Source: an uncultured Rhodoferax sp. (GTDB taxonomy: Bacteria > Pseudomonadota > Gammaproteobacteria > Burkholderiales > Burkholderiaceae_C). From it: a DNA stretch of 9,243 bases. Every line of letters begins with the position of its first letter. The stretch's first letter is position 1. A model generated the notes under the pieces. The model did not search any database, was not told where the DNA came from, and saw only the letters and a list, made by a program, of their open reading frames with translations. The position numbers were made by a program, and so were the translations under genes. Positions 1-6,705 of the stretch are shown here, in pieces. The stretch is taken from positions 1 to 9,243 of the forward strand of contig CAKZJN010000475.1 of the NCBI GenBank assembly GCA_936943465.1. The letters run 5' to 3'.

Positions 1-812
1 GTCTTGCACAGCGTCTGCGAAATCACCGCCTGCAGCGATTCGGACAACATGGCGCGGACCATTTCTTTCTCGTCGGCAGGAAACACGTCAATGATCCGGT
101 CGATGGTCTTGGCCGCACTTGAGGTGTGCAGTGTGCCAAACACCAGGTGCCCGGTTTCCGCAGCGGTCATGGCCAGGCGGATGGTTTCCAGGTCGCGCAT
201 TTCGCCCACCAGAATCGCGTCCGGGTCTTCGCGCAGCGCCGACTTGAGCGCCGCGGCAAACGACAGGGTGTGCGGCCCCACTTCGCGCTGGTTCACCAGG
301 CACTTTTTGGACTCGTGCACAAATTCGATCGGGTCTTCGACGGTCAGGATGTGGCCGAACTCGGTTTCATTCAGATAGTTCACCATCGCTGCCAGCGTGG
401 TCGATTTACCCGAGCCGGTGGGACCGGTCACCAGCACCATTCCGCGCGGTTTGAGTGCCAGATCGGCAAAGATTTTGGGCGCGTTGAGTTGTTCCAGCGA
501 CAGGATCTTGCTGGGAATGGTCCGGAACACGGCGCCGGCGCCGCGCTGGTGGTTGAACGCATTGACACGAAAGCGCGCAAGGCCATCGATTTCAAAGGAG
601 TAATCGATCTCCAGAAACTCTTCGTAATGCTTGCGCTGGGTGTCGTTCATGATGTCGTACACCATGCTATGCACCTGCTTGTGGTCCAGGGGCTCGACGT
701 TGATGCGGCGCACGTCACCGTGCACGCGGATCATGGGCGGCAAACCAGCCGAGAGGTGCAGGTCCGACGCTTTGTTTTTGACGCTAAAAGCCAGCAGTTG
801 AGTGATGTCCAC
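1..812 (-). CDS. pilT: Type IV pilus retraction ATPase PilT (C-terminus beyond window)
   Basis: PilT is the cytoplasmic hexameric ATPase that powers type IV pilus retraction for twitching motility. Seen: 270 residues from a GTG start at 812-810; the missing part is the C-terminal ~75 residues of a protein usually about 345 long. The N-terminus reads (V/M)DITQLLAFSVKNKASDLHLS, as in PilT. Walker A GPTGSGKST has its Lys at residue 136. An Asp box (LTVEDPIEF) follows, then Walker B GEMRD with Glu at 204, and the His-box region GTLHTSSAAKTIDRI. The Lys136/Glu204 numbering matches the P. aeruginosa PilT numbering I remember, which supports the GTG start; an AGAGAGGA ribosome site lies 4 bases upstream of it. 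PilU, the paralogous ATPase, is the main alternative, but the N-terminus and VGEMRDLETIR segment fit PilT better. Gene runs divergently from yggS. Confidence 0.95.
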   Translation of the reverse strand, partial: MDITQLLAFSVKNKASDLHLSAGLPPMIRVHGDVRRINVEPLDHKQVHSMVYDIMNDTQRKHYEEFLEIDYSFEIDGLARFRVNAFNHQRGAGAVFRTIPSKILSLEQLNAPKIFADLALKPRGMVLVTGPTGSGKSTTLAAMVNYLNETEFGHILTVEDPIEFVHESKKCLVNQREVGPHTLSFAAALKSALREDPDAILVGEMRDLETIRLAMTAAETGHLVFGTLHTSSAAKTIDRIIDVFPADEKEMVRAMLSESLQAVISQTLCK

Positions 813-816
813 AAAG

Positions 817-824
817 TCCTCTCT
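817..824 (-). promoter_or_regulatory. Ribosome binding site of pilT
   Basis: On the minus strand AGAGAGGA lies 4 bases before the GTG at 812-810. It is the only good Shine-Dalgarno sequence near the PilT N-terminus, and there is no ATG at the position homology demands, so it decides for the GTG start. Confidence 0.7.
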
Positions 825-856
825 CGCTTGATGTTGTTTGGTACGCTTGGCAGATT

Positions 857-1552
857 ATGACCATGATTGCCGACAATCTCCAGCAGGTAAAGCAGCGCAT
901 CGCGCAGGCGGCAGAAGCCTGCCAACGTGATGCCGCAAGCATCCGCTTGCTGGCGGTTTCCAAAACATTTCCGGCCCAGGCGGTTCGCGAAGCCCATGCG
1001 GCCGGGCAGGTGGCTTTTGGCGAGAACTACATCCAGGAAGGGGTGGAAAAAATTGCTGCGCTGGCCGACCTGCCGCTGGAGTGGCACTGCATCGGCCCGA
1101 TTCAGAGCAATAAGTCCCGCTTGGTGGCCGAGCACTTTGACTGGGTGCATTCGGTGGACCGGCTCAAGATCGCGCAACGCCTGAGTGACCAGCGGCCGGC
1201 GAGTCTGGCCCCCTTGCAGGTGTGTATTCAGGTGAACATTGACGGCGGGCCCACCAAGGCCGGTGTGCCTCCTGCAGACGCGCTGGAACTGGCCCGGCAA
1301 ATCAAGGCACTGCCCCGGCTGAACCTGCGCGGCCTGATGACGATTCCCGAGCCCGCGCCCGATTTTGCGGCGGCTTGCGCTGTGCACGCGCAAGCGCGGG
1401 CGCTGATGGACGCATTGAACGCCCACGGCCTCGGCCTGGACACCTTGTCCATGGGCATGAGCGCCGATCTCGACGCGGCGGTGCAGTCCGGCAGCACCCT
1501 GCTGCGCGTGGGCAGTGCGATTTTTGGCGGCCGGAACTACGGGCCAGCCTAG
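857..1552 (+). CDS. yggS: YggS/PLPBP-family pyridoxal phosphate homeostasis protein
   Basis: This is a soluble cytoplasmic protein of the YggS/PROSC/PipY family. It binds pyridoxal 5'-phosphate on a lysine and influences vitamin B6 and amino/keto acid balance; no enzyme activity is firmly established for the family. Seen: 231 residues (family usually 225-235) in a single alanine-racemase-like fold. The PLP lysine is Lys36 in LLAVSKTF. Other conserved blocks are FGENYIQE (54-61), WHCIGPIQSNKSR (76-88), VNIDGGPTKAGV (127-138), LMTIPEP (160-166), LSMGMSADLDAAV (197-209) and the phosphate-binding SGSTLLRVGSAIFG (211-224). Start at 857 (MTMIADN) or the in-frame ATG at 863 (MIADN) are both possible; neither has a clear Shine-Dalgarno. 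In proteobacteria yggS is commonly found beside pilT, as here. A stem-loop begins 16 bases after its stop. Confidence 0.95.
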   Translation: MTMIADNLQQVKQRIAQAAEACQRDAASIRLLAVSKTFPAQAVREAHAAGQVAFGENYIQEGVEKIAALADLPLEWHCIGPIQSNKSRLVAEHFDWVHSVDRLKIAQRLSDQRPASLAPLQVCIQVNIDGGPTKAGVPPADALELARQIKALPRLNLRGLMTIPEPAPDFAAACAVHAQARALMDALNAHGLGLDTLSMGMSADLDAAVQSGSTLLRVGSAIFGGRNYGPA

Positions 1553-1567
1553 TGCCAGGACCGGACC

Positions 1568-1599
1568 GGTCGCCCTACACGGGAAGTCTGGCGACCCGT
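1568..1599 (+). repeat. Interlocked inverted repeats downstream of yggS
   Basis: GGTCGCC (1568-1574) is perfectly complementary to GGCGACC (1590-1596). A second perfect pair, ACGGG (1579-1583) and CCCGT (1595-1599), interlocks with it (order A-B-A'-B', sharing two bases), so the two stems exclude each other or would have to form a strained pseudoknot. Just before it, ACCGGACCGGT (1560-1570) is itself a palindrome. No U-run follows, so it is not a classical intrinsic terminator; it may still mark the yggS mRNA 3' end or be part of the terC leader. Chance pairing is possible in such GC-rich DNA. Confidence 0.35.
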
Positions 1600-1737
1600 C
1601 TTGCCTTCCGATATTGGCCCTACTTTCCCTGTTGATGCACAAAAACGGAGCGGCCGGGGCTGCTACAGTGGCGAGCTTCTTGCGCGAAGCGGCGTCATTC
1701 CCGGCACGCTTTTCCTCCCTACCTTGGTTTTTTTGAC
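1600..1737 (+). promoter_or_regulatory. Possible structured 5' leader of the terC-like gene
   Basis: The non-coding stretch ahead of the TerC-family gene contains a nested helix set. GCCGGGG (1653-1659) pairs with TCCCGGC (1699-1705) through six Watson-Crick pairs plus one G-U. Enclosed within it, GCTTC (1675-1679) pairs with GAAGC (1686-1690) around a 6-base loop. TTTT (1710-1713) and a T7 run (1728-1734) lie further downstream, just before the start codon. There is no purine-rich ribosome site. The YjbE branch of TerC is known for yybP-ykoY manganese riboswitches, but I do not see that element's GGGGAGUAG or ACAUAC signatures. Whether this is a regulatory RNA is inference. Confidence 0.3.
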
Positions 1738-2457
1738 ATGCCCGATATAAGCTCTTCCCTGTTCTGGATCGCGGTGCTCCAGATCATCGCGATCGACATC
1801 ATGCTCGGTGGCGACAACGCGGTGGTCATCGCACTGGCCTGCCGTAAATTGCCTGAAGCACAGCGCAACAAAGGCATCTTCTGGGGCGTTGCCGGGGCCA
1901 TCGGCTTGCGCGTAGTGATGATCTTTTTTGCCCTGCAATTGCTGGCGCTCCCCTACCTGAAGATCGTGGGCGCCCTGTTGCTGCTGTGGATCGGTATCAA
2001 GCTGATGCTGCCCGAAGAGGACGGCGGGCACGACAACATTGATGGCGGCGTCACGCTGGCGGCGGCCATCAAGACGATTGTGGTGGCCGATGCGGTCATG
2101 AGCCTGGACAACGTGATCGCGGTGGCCGGTGCGTCCCATGGATCACTCACGCTGGTGACCTTCGGCATTCTGGTTTCCATTCCGATCGTGGTGTGGGGCA
2201 GCAAACTGGTGCTGGCACTGATGGACCGCTTCCCGGTCGTCATTACGGTGGGTGCTGGCCTGTTGGGCTGGATTGCCGGTGGCATGCTGATCACCGACCC
2301 GGCATTGCCGGCTACCGTGGCGCAGGCTGTTCCCAACGCGCACGCGGTGTTTGGCGCGGCCGGTGCTGCTTTGGTGGTGGCGGTGGGCAGTGTGTTGGCC
2401 CGCAGGCGCCAAGGTAGCCCCTCGCATGAACTTGCCAACACCCCCTCAGAACGTTGA
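1738..2457 (+). CDS. TerC family integral membrane protein (YjbE/YkoY-like)
   Basis: Predicted inner-membrane protein of the TerC family, YjbE branch; members are implicated in metal (notably manganese) export or metalation of exported proteins. Seen: 239 residues, mostly hydrophobic, about seven membrane segments. The two family hallmarks are present: IDIMLGGDNAVVIALACRKLP (Asp20, Asp26, Asn27) and VADAVMSLDNVIAVAGASHG (Asp118, Asp124, Asn125), the paired acidic motifs thought to bind metal inside the membrane. A hydrophilic loop PEEDGGHDNIDGG (92-104) separates the halves, and the tail after ~221 is basic and polar. The start at 1738 places the first motif as expected, although there is no Shine-Dalgarno (a T7 run precedes it). 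None of the other ter tellurite genes are here, so a tellurite label is not warranted. A usp gene follows after 13 bases, suggesting co-transcription. Confidence 0.9.
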   Translation: MPDISSSLFWIAVLQIIAIDIMLGGDNAVVIALACRKLPEAQRNKGIFWGVAGAIGLRVVMIFFALQLLALPYLKIVGALLLLWIGIKLMLPEEDGGHDNIDGGVTLAAAIKTIVVADAVMSLDNVIAVAGASHGSLTLVTFGILVSIPIVVWGSKLVLALMDRFPVVITVGAGLLGWIAGGMLITDPALPATVAQAVPNAHAVFGAAGAALVVAVGSVLARRRQGSPSHELANTPSER

Positions 2458-2460
2458 ACC

Positions 2461-2464
2461 GGAG
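2461..2464 (+). promoter_or_regulatory. Ribosome binding site of the usp gene
   Basis: GGAG lies 6 bases before the ATG at 2471. It decides for this start over the upstream in-frame ATGs (2351 onwards), which lie inside the terC-like gene and would add about 40 residues that do not belong to the Usp fold. Confidence 0.7.
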
Positions 2465-2470
2465 CATTTC

Positions 2471-2899
2471 ATGACAACCCAATGGTTAATCCCCCTGGAC
2501 GGCTCGGAGCAGGCGCTGAGAGCGCTGGATTTTGCGGTGCAAGAGGCTTCGGCGCGTATGGACAAGCCCCAATTGCTCGCCCTGCATGTGGCATCGCCCC
2601 TGTCCTCCAACATCACGCGCTTTATTGACCAGGCGACCGTGGACGATTACCACCGCGAGGAAGGTGACAAGGTCTTGCAACCTGCACGCGAGAAGCTGGT
2701 CGCCAGTGGGCTGGTGTATTCGTCCCATCTCTTGGTGGGCGAAGTGGCGCCCACGATTGCCGAATTTGCCGCTAGCAAGGGCTGCCAGATGATCGTCATG
2801 GGCGCGCGCGGGACCGGCAGCGCGATGGGGGCTCTGCTGGGCTCCATCAGTGCCCGCGTCATCCACCTTAGCCAACGGGCCGTTTTGCTGGTGCATTGA
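2471..2899 (+). CDS. Universal stress protein, UspA family (ATP-binding type)
   Basis: Small cytoplasmic single-domain universal stress protein; the family supports survival under starvation, oxidative or envelope stress through nucleotide-dependent signalling. Seen: 142 residues, the usual length for one Usp domain. The first strand ends in IPLDGSEQALRALDFA with Asp10 in the adenine-binding position. The C-terminal nucleotide loop is GARGTGSAMGALLGSIS (111-127), matching G-2X-G-9X-G(S/T) exactly (Gly111, Gly114, Gly124-Ser125), so it should be of the ATP-binding MJ0577-like class, not the non-binding UspA class. It starts 13 bases after the terC-like stop, with its own GGAG site, and probably belongs to that operon. 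Function together with the membrane protein (stress or metal homeostasis) is inference. The KdpD-like kinase further right lacks its own Usp domain. Confidence 0.93.
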   Translation: MTTQWLIPLDGSEQALRALDFAVQEASARMDKPQLLALHVASPLSSNITRFIDQATVDDYHREEGDKVLQPAREKLVASGLVYSSHLLVGEVAPTIAEFAASKGCQMIVMGARGTGSAMGALLGSISARVIHLSQRAVLLVH

Positions 2900-2906
2900 C
2901 GGTCCT

Positions 2907-2939
2907 GGCAAGGCGCAAATTTGTGCGCATGCCTACAAT
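2907..2939 (+). promoter_or_regulatory. Dyad symmetry adjoining a possible -10 box
   Basis: A two-part inverted repeat starts 8 bases after the usp stop: GGCA (2907-2910) and GCGCA (2913-2917) pair with TGCGC (2924-2928) and TGCC (2930-2933) around AATTTG. TACAAT (2934-2939), one mismatch from a sigma-70 -10 box, follows directly, but I see no matching -35 at 16-18 bases upstream. It could be an operator over the diguanylate cyclase promoter or a U-less hairpin ending the usp message. The remaining bases to 3031 show nothing else I can name. Confidence 0.35.
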
Positions 2940-3031
2940 GTGCGGATGACAACAATGCCGCGCCTTCAGCTTGACTGCTGCTTATCGCAGGGGGCGTTGC
3001 GCACGGGAGCACCCTTGAAAGCCAGGCCCCA

Positions 3032-4756
3032 ATGAAGTTGGGCATCGCCGTCAAGCTGGGCCTGCTGTTGGCGGCCGTCAGTGTGCTGGCGGCCGGGTTA
3101 ACGGGCTTGTATGCCTATGAAGCCAGCCGCAATTTGCTGCTGCAATCGGCCAAGACGGAGTTGTTGACCGCGACCGGGGTGATGGCGCGGCGCGTCTCGC
3201 TCAGCCGCGAAGACGTTTCACGCAATCTGATGGTGCTGGCCGGGTTGCCGACCGTTGCCCGTGCGCTGCAAGGCAACGATGTTGCCGTGCAGGAGCAGAT
3301 TGCAACCCTGTTTGAGCAACTCATGCTCGCCAACCCCGGTTACCTTCAAATTCGGTTGATCGCGGCTACCGACGATGGCATGGAGCGTGTGCGCGTGGAC
3401 CGGGCGGGTCAGGAAATTCTGAGAATTCAAGGCGCAGACCTGCAACGCAAGGGTAACGCCGACTATGTGGCCAATGCACTGCGCTTGGCCGTGGGAACCA
3501 CCTACCTTTCGCGCATTACCATCAACCACGATTCGGATGTTCACGCCGGCCGCGAACGGCCCACCGTCATCCTCTCGACCCCGATTTACAACGGCGCTGG
3601 GCAGCCGGTGGGGGTGATTGCCATCAATACGGATTTGTACGCCAGCTTTGAGGCCCTGATGGCGGACTTGCCCGCCCGATACCAGTTGTACCTTGCCAAT
3701 GGCGCAGGTGATTTTCTGATTCACCCGGACAGCCGCAAAGCCTTTGGCTTTGACCGGGGCCAGCGCGTGTTGATGCAAAACGAGTTTCCGGATGCCGCCG
3801 AGCTGGTGCTGGGGCAAAAGACCAGCGTGATCACCGAAGTTTCTACCGGGCCCTTTGCTGGCGAGCCGGTGGTGGCCTCTTTCATGGCACGGGGCATCAA
3901 GGTCGCCAGTGGCGAGGAACGCATCATTCTCGGACTCGCCGTTCCCAGGGCACGGGTGCTCGCACAGTCCGACCAGTTGGGCAGTGTGGTGCTGAAGATT
4001 GTGGCAGCCCTGTGTGCCGCCAGCGTGGTGCTGGCGGCGGTCGTAGCCCATTGGGTGGCCCGCCCCATTAACGCCATCAGCCGTGCCGTGCAGCGCTTTG
4101 GCACTGACCAGCAAACCGAAGTTCCGGAGCTGCGTCGCCGCGATGAACTCGGCGTGCTGGCCCGCAGCTTTGCCAAGATGCAATACCAGATCAACGTGCA
4201 GCTCAGGGCGCTGGCACAAAGCCACCAGGAGTTGGAGTTGCTGGCCCGCCACGACTCCCTCACCGGGCTGCCAAACCGGCGCTACTTTCAGGAACGCCTG
4301 GATGATGCGCTGGCGCGTGCGCAGCGCAACAAAACCCGCTTTGCCATTCTGTTCATCGACGTGGACAAGTTCAAGGCGATTAACGACCAGTATGGGCACG
4401 AGGCCGGCGACGAGGTGCTCAAAACCCTTGCCATCCGCCTGCAGGCCAACACGCGCAAGGTGGACACCGTGGCACGCATGGGTGGCGATGAATTTGTGGT
4501 GCTGCTTGACAGCACCGACGGTCAGCAGGCCATCGAGCTGACGGCGCAGAAGCTCCTGGAAAACGTGCTGAAACCGATTCCCTGGGCCGATCAGGAGTTG
4601 GACGTGGGTTTGAGTGTGGGCATCAGCCAGTTTCCGGATAACGGCCACACCGCACATGGTCTGCTGTCCAGCGCCGACCATGCCATGTACCGCGTGAAGT
4701 CCGGCGGGCAGAGCGGTTTTCAGTTCGCCGACAGCAACCTTCTTACCTTGGGCTAA
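3032..4756 (+). CDS. Membrane-bound diguanylate cyclase (extracytoplasmic sensor-HAMP-GGDEF)
   Basis: Makes cyclic di-GMP from two GTP, the messenger that favours surface attachment over motility. Seen in order over 574 residues: a membrane segment (~5-29); a ~285-residue extracytoplasmic region with Cache/PDC-like features (for example PTVILSTPIYN at 177-187, then GQPVGVIAINTDL at 190-202); a second membrane segment (~317-341); HAMP (~342-392); a short coiled linker; and GGDEF (~400-565). The catalytic domain looks complete: DSLTGLPNRR (408-417), metal-binding Asp443 in FIDVDKFKAIND, Asn451, GHEAGD with Asp460, and an exact GGDEF at 484-488. The product-inhibition I-site RKVD (475-478) lies five residues before it, so feedback control by c-di-GMP is expected. 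No EAL domain. The ligand is unknown. The start follows a weak CAGG, 5 bases away. It converges with kup across 3 bases. Confidence 0.93.
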   Translation: MKLGIAVKLGLLLAAVSVLAAGLTGLYAYEASRNLLLQSAKTELLTATGVMARRVSLSREDVSRNLMVLAGLPTVARALQGNDVAVQEQIATLFEQLMLANPGYLQIRLIAATDDGMERVRVDRAGQEILRIQGADLQRKGNADYVANALRLAVGTTYLSRITINHDSDVHAGRERPTVILSTPIYNGAGQPVGVIAINTDLYASFEALMADLPARYQLYLANGAGDFLIHPDSRKAFGFDRGQRVLMQNEFPDAAELVLGQKTSVITEVSTGPFAGEPVVASFMARGIKVASGEERIILGLAVPRARVLAQSDQLGSVVLKIVAALCAASVVLAAVVAHWVARPINAISRAVQRFGTDQQTEVPELRRRDELGVLARSFAKMQYQINVQLRALAQSHQELELLARHDSLTGLPNRRYFQERLDDALARAQRNKTRFAILFIDVDKFKAINDQYGHEAGDEVLKTLAIRLQANTRKVDTVARMGGDEFVVLLDSTDGQQAIELTAQKLLENVLKPIPWADQELDVGLSVGISQFPDNGHTAHGLLSSADHAMYRVKSGGQSGFQFADSNLLTLG

Positions 4757-4759
4757 GGC

Positions 4760-6637
4760 CTAAATCTGCACCCGCGTGCCCAATTCCACCACGCAGTTGT
4801 TGGGCAACCGGAAGAAGCCGGCCACGCTGCCTGCATTGCGCGACATCACCGCAAACAGCGTCTCACGCCACCACGCCATGCCAGAGCCTTTGCCAGGGAC
4901 CACGATCTCGCGGCTCAGGAAATACGAGGTCTCAAACAGGTTGATGGATAGGCCATGGGATTTGCACAACTCCAGGGCCTTCGGGATATCGGGTGTGTTC
5001 TTGAAACCGTAGTTCACCTGCACCCGCCAAAAACCCTCCACCAACGGTTCCACCTGTACGCGTTCCGCAAACGGTATCCAGGGCACCTCGTGAAACACCA
5101 CGGTCAGGATCACGTTGCGCTCGTGCAGCACCTGGTTGTGCTTGAGGTTGTGCAGCAGCGCCTGCGGTACGGTGCCGGGGTTGGCCACCGCATACACGGC
5201 CGTGCGCGGCACCCGGTGCACACTGTCTTGCGACAGGGCAGTGACGAAGGGCAACAGCTCGGGGTCATCGTGGCGGATGCTGTCAATCAGCAACTCGCGG
5301 CCACGCCGCCAGGTCGCCATCACCACAAAGATGCCCGCGCCCAACACCAGCGGGAACCAGCCACCCTGGAACAGTTTGATCGAGCAGGAAACCAGCAGCA
5401 ACAGGTCCAGCGCAACAAAAAAGGCTGTGGCTCCGATCGCTACGGGCAGCGGATAGCGCCAGCCATTGCGCACCACAAAGTAGGTCAGCAAGGTGGTGAT
5501 GAGCATGGTCACGGTGACCGCAATACCGTAAGCCGCCGCCATTGCCGATGAACTGCCAAAGCCGAACACCGCGCACAGCACCGCAATGAGCAGTAGCCAG
5601 TTCACGCCGGGCAGATAAATTTGTCCGGCTTCTTTGGCCGACGTGAAATGGACCTGCATGCGCGGCAACAGGCCGAGCTGAATGGCCTGCTTGGTCATCG
5701 AGTAGGCGCCTGAAATGACCGCCTGCGAGGCAATCACCGTGGCAGCCGTGGCCAGCGCCACGGCTGGCAGCAGCCAGAACGTGGGGAACATGCGGTAGAA
5801 CGGATTGTCCAGCGCACTGGGGTCACGCAGCAGCAGGGCACCCTGGCCCATGTATTGAATGGCCAGCGCCGGCAAAACCAGACCGGCCCACGCGATTTGA
5901 ATCGGTCGTTTGCCGAAGTGCCCCATGTCGGCGTAGAGCGCCTCGGCGCCGGTAAAGGCCAGCACGATAGCGCCCACCGCCACCAAAATGTGCCAGCCCT
6001 GTGCCGCCAGAAAGGCCAGGCCGTTGAGCGGGTTGAGTGCCGCCAGAATCGCGGGCTGCTGTGCAATCTCGGTCAGCCCGGTAAAGCCCAGCACGGCAAA
6101 CCAGAGCAGGATGACCGGCCCGAACAGCTTGCCCACCACATGCGTGCCAAACCGCTGCATGGCAAACAGGCCGATCAGCACCGCCGCACACAGCGGTAGC
6201 ACATAGGGTTTGAAAGCCGGCGTAACCACCTCCAGCCCCTCCACCGCGCTCAGCACCGAAATGGCCGGTGTGATGACGCTGTCGCCATAAAACAGCGAAG
6301 CGCCCAGCACGCCCAGCAGCAACAAGGCCGTGCGCTTGTGCGGCGTGCTGCCGGCCGCATGCGCTGCCAATGCGGTGAGCGCCATGATGCCGCCTTCACC
6401 CCGGTTGTCCGCGCGCAGGATCAGCAGCACATATTTCAGCGTCACCACCAGCATCAGGCCCCAAAAGATGACCGACACCGCCCCGATCAGGTGCTGGCTA
6501 TCCAGCGGGATGCCCGTGGCGGGGCTGAAGATTTCTTTCATGGTGTAGAGCGGGCTGGTGCCGATATCGCCGTACACCACGCCCAGCGCGCCGAGCGTCA
6601 GCGCAGCGAAGCTTTCTTTTCCAACCGAATGGGCCAT
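4760..6637 (-). CDS. kup: Low-affinity K+ uptake permease Kup (TrkD)
   Basis: Inner-membrane K+ (probably K+/H+ symport) permease of the KUP/HAK/KT family, which supplies potassium particularly at low pH and under osmotic stress. Seen: 625 residues, the usual bacterial length (about 620-630). The N-terminal signature LGVVYGDIGTSPLYT (18-32) includes Asp24. Then RGEGGIMALTAL (79-90), FYGDSVITPAISVLSAVEGLEV (Asp119, Glu133), AFTGAEALYADMGHFG (227-242) and IASQAVISGAYSMTKQA (302-318) follow. About twelve membrane segments end near 445, followed by a ~180-residue cytoplasmic domain containing VPRTAVYAVANPGTVPQALLHN. The ATG at 6637 has only a weak GAAAG upstream. It lies 68 bases after the kdpE-like gene on the same strand, so it is likely transcribed with kdpD-kdpE. 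This context suggests control by that two-component pair, which is inference. Confidence 0.97.
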   Translation of the reverse strand: MAHSVGKESFAALTLGALGVVYGDIGTSPLYTMKEIFSPATGIPLDSQHLIGAVSVIFWGLMLVVTLKYVLLILRADNRGEGGIMALTALAAHAAGSTPHKRTALLLLGVLGASLFYGDSVITPAISVLSAVEGLEVVTPAFKPYVLPLCAAVLIGLFAMQRFGTHVVGKLFGPVILLWFAVLGFTGLTEIAQQPAILAALNPLNGLAFLAAQGWHILVAVGAIVLAFTGAEALYADMGHFGKRPIQIAWAGLVLPALAIQYMGQGALLLRDPSALDNPFYRMFPTFWLLPAVALATAATVIASQAVISGAYSMTKQAIQLGLLPRMQVHFTSAKEAGQIYLPGVNWLLLIAVLCAVFGFGSSSAMAAAYGIAVTVTMLITTLLTYFVVRNGWRYPLPVAIGATAFFVALDLLLLVSCSIKLFQGGWFPLVLGAGIFVVMATWRRGRELLIDSIRHDDPELLPFVTALSQDSVHRVPRTAVYAVANPGTVPQALLHNLKHNQVLHERNVILTVVFHEVPWIPFAERVQVEPLVEGFWRVQVNYGFKNTPDIPKALELCKSHGLSINLFETSYFLSREIVVPGKGSGMAWWRETLFAVMSRNAGSVAGFFRLPNNCVVELGTRVQI

Positions 6638-6705
6638 CGCGTTCTTTCAAGCATTGCAAGGGCACCACTCTGCCGCTGCGGCCATCAGGAAAACATAAGG
6701 ATGGA

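Noticed and set aside
126..860. Open frame (244 codons) antisense to pilT
   Set aside because: Overlaps the unmistakable PilT ATPase motifs on the other strand; composition is shadow-like.
731..1642. Open frame (303 codons) antisense to yggS
   Set aside because: Sense strand encodes an intact YggS; the antisense product has no family features.
1632..1669. Sigma-70 promoter TTGATG / TACAGT ahead of the terC-like gene
   Set aside because: The boxes are 26 bases apart, far beyond the 16-18 needed.
1553..1737. Canonical yybP-ykoY manganese riboswitch before the terC-like gene
   Set aside because: The family makes it likely, but I cannot find GGGGAGUAG or the ACAUAC-type block; GGGAAGTC at 1581-1588 is not a sufficient match. 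A covariance-model search would decide.
1738..2457. Tellurite resistance operon
   Set aside because: Only a TerC-family membrane protein is present; no terA/B/D/E/Z-like genes flank it and the sequence fits the YjbE branch.
2351..2470. Longer N-terminus for the universal stress protein
   Set aside because: Would overlap the end of the terC-like gene and add residues outside the Usp fold; ATG 2471 with GGAG is the natural start.
2971..2999. TTGACT as a -35 box for the diguanylate cyclase gene
   Set aside because: No -10-like sequence occurs 16-18 bases downstream (the spot reads CGTTGC).
3218..4681. Long open frame (487 codons) antisense to the diguanylate cyclase
   Set aside because: Rich in His, Gln and Gly with no recognisable domain; typical mirror frame of a GC-rich gene whose sense product is clearly GGDEF.
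6672..6682. GCCGCTGCGGC palindrome between the regulator and kup genes
   Set aside because: Only five-base arms with a one-base centre in GC-rich DNA, and no other promoter or terminator feature; too weak to call an operator.
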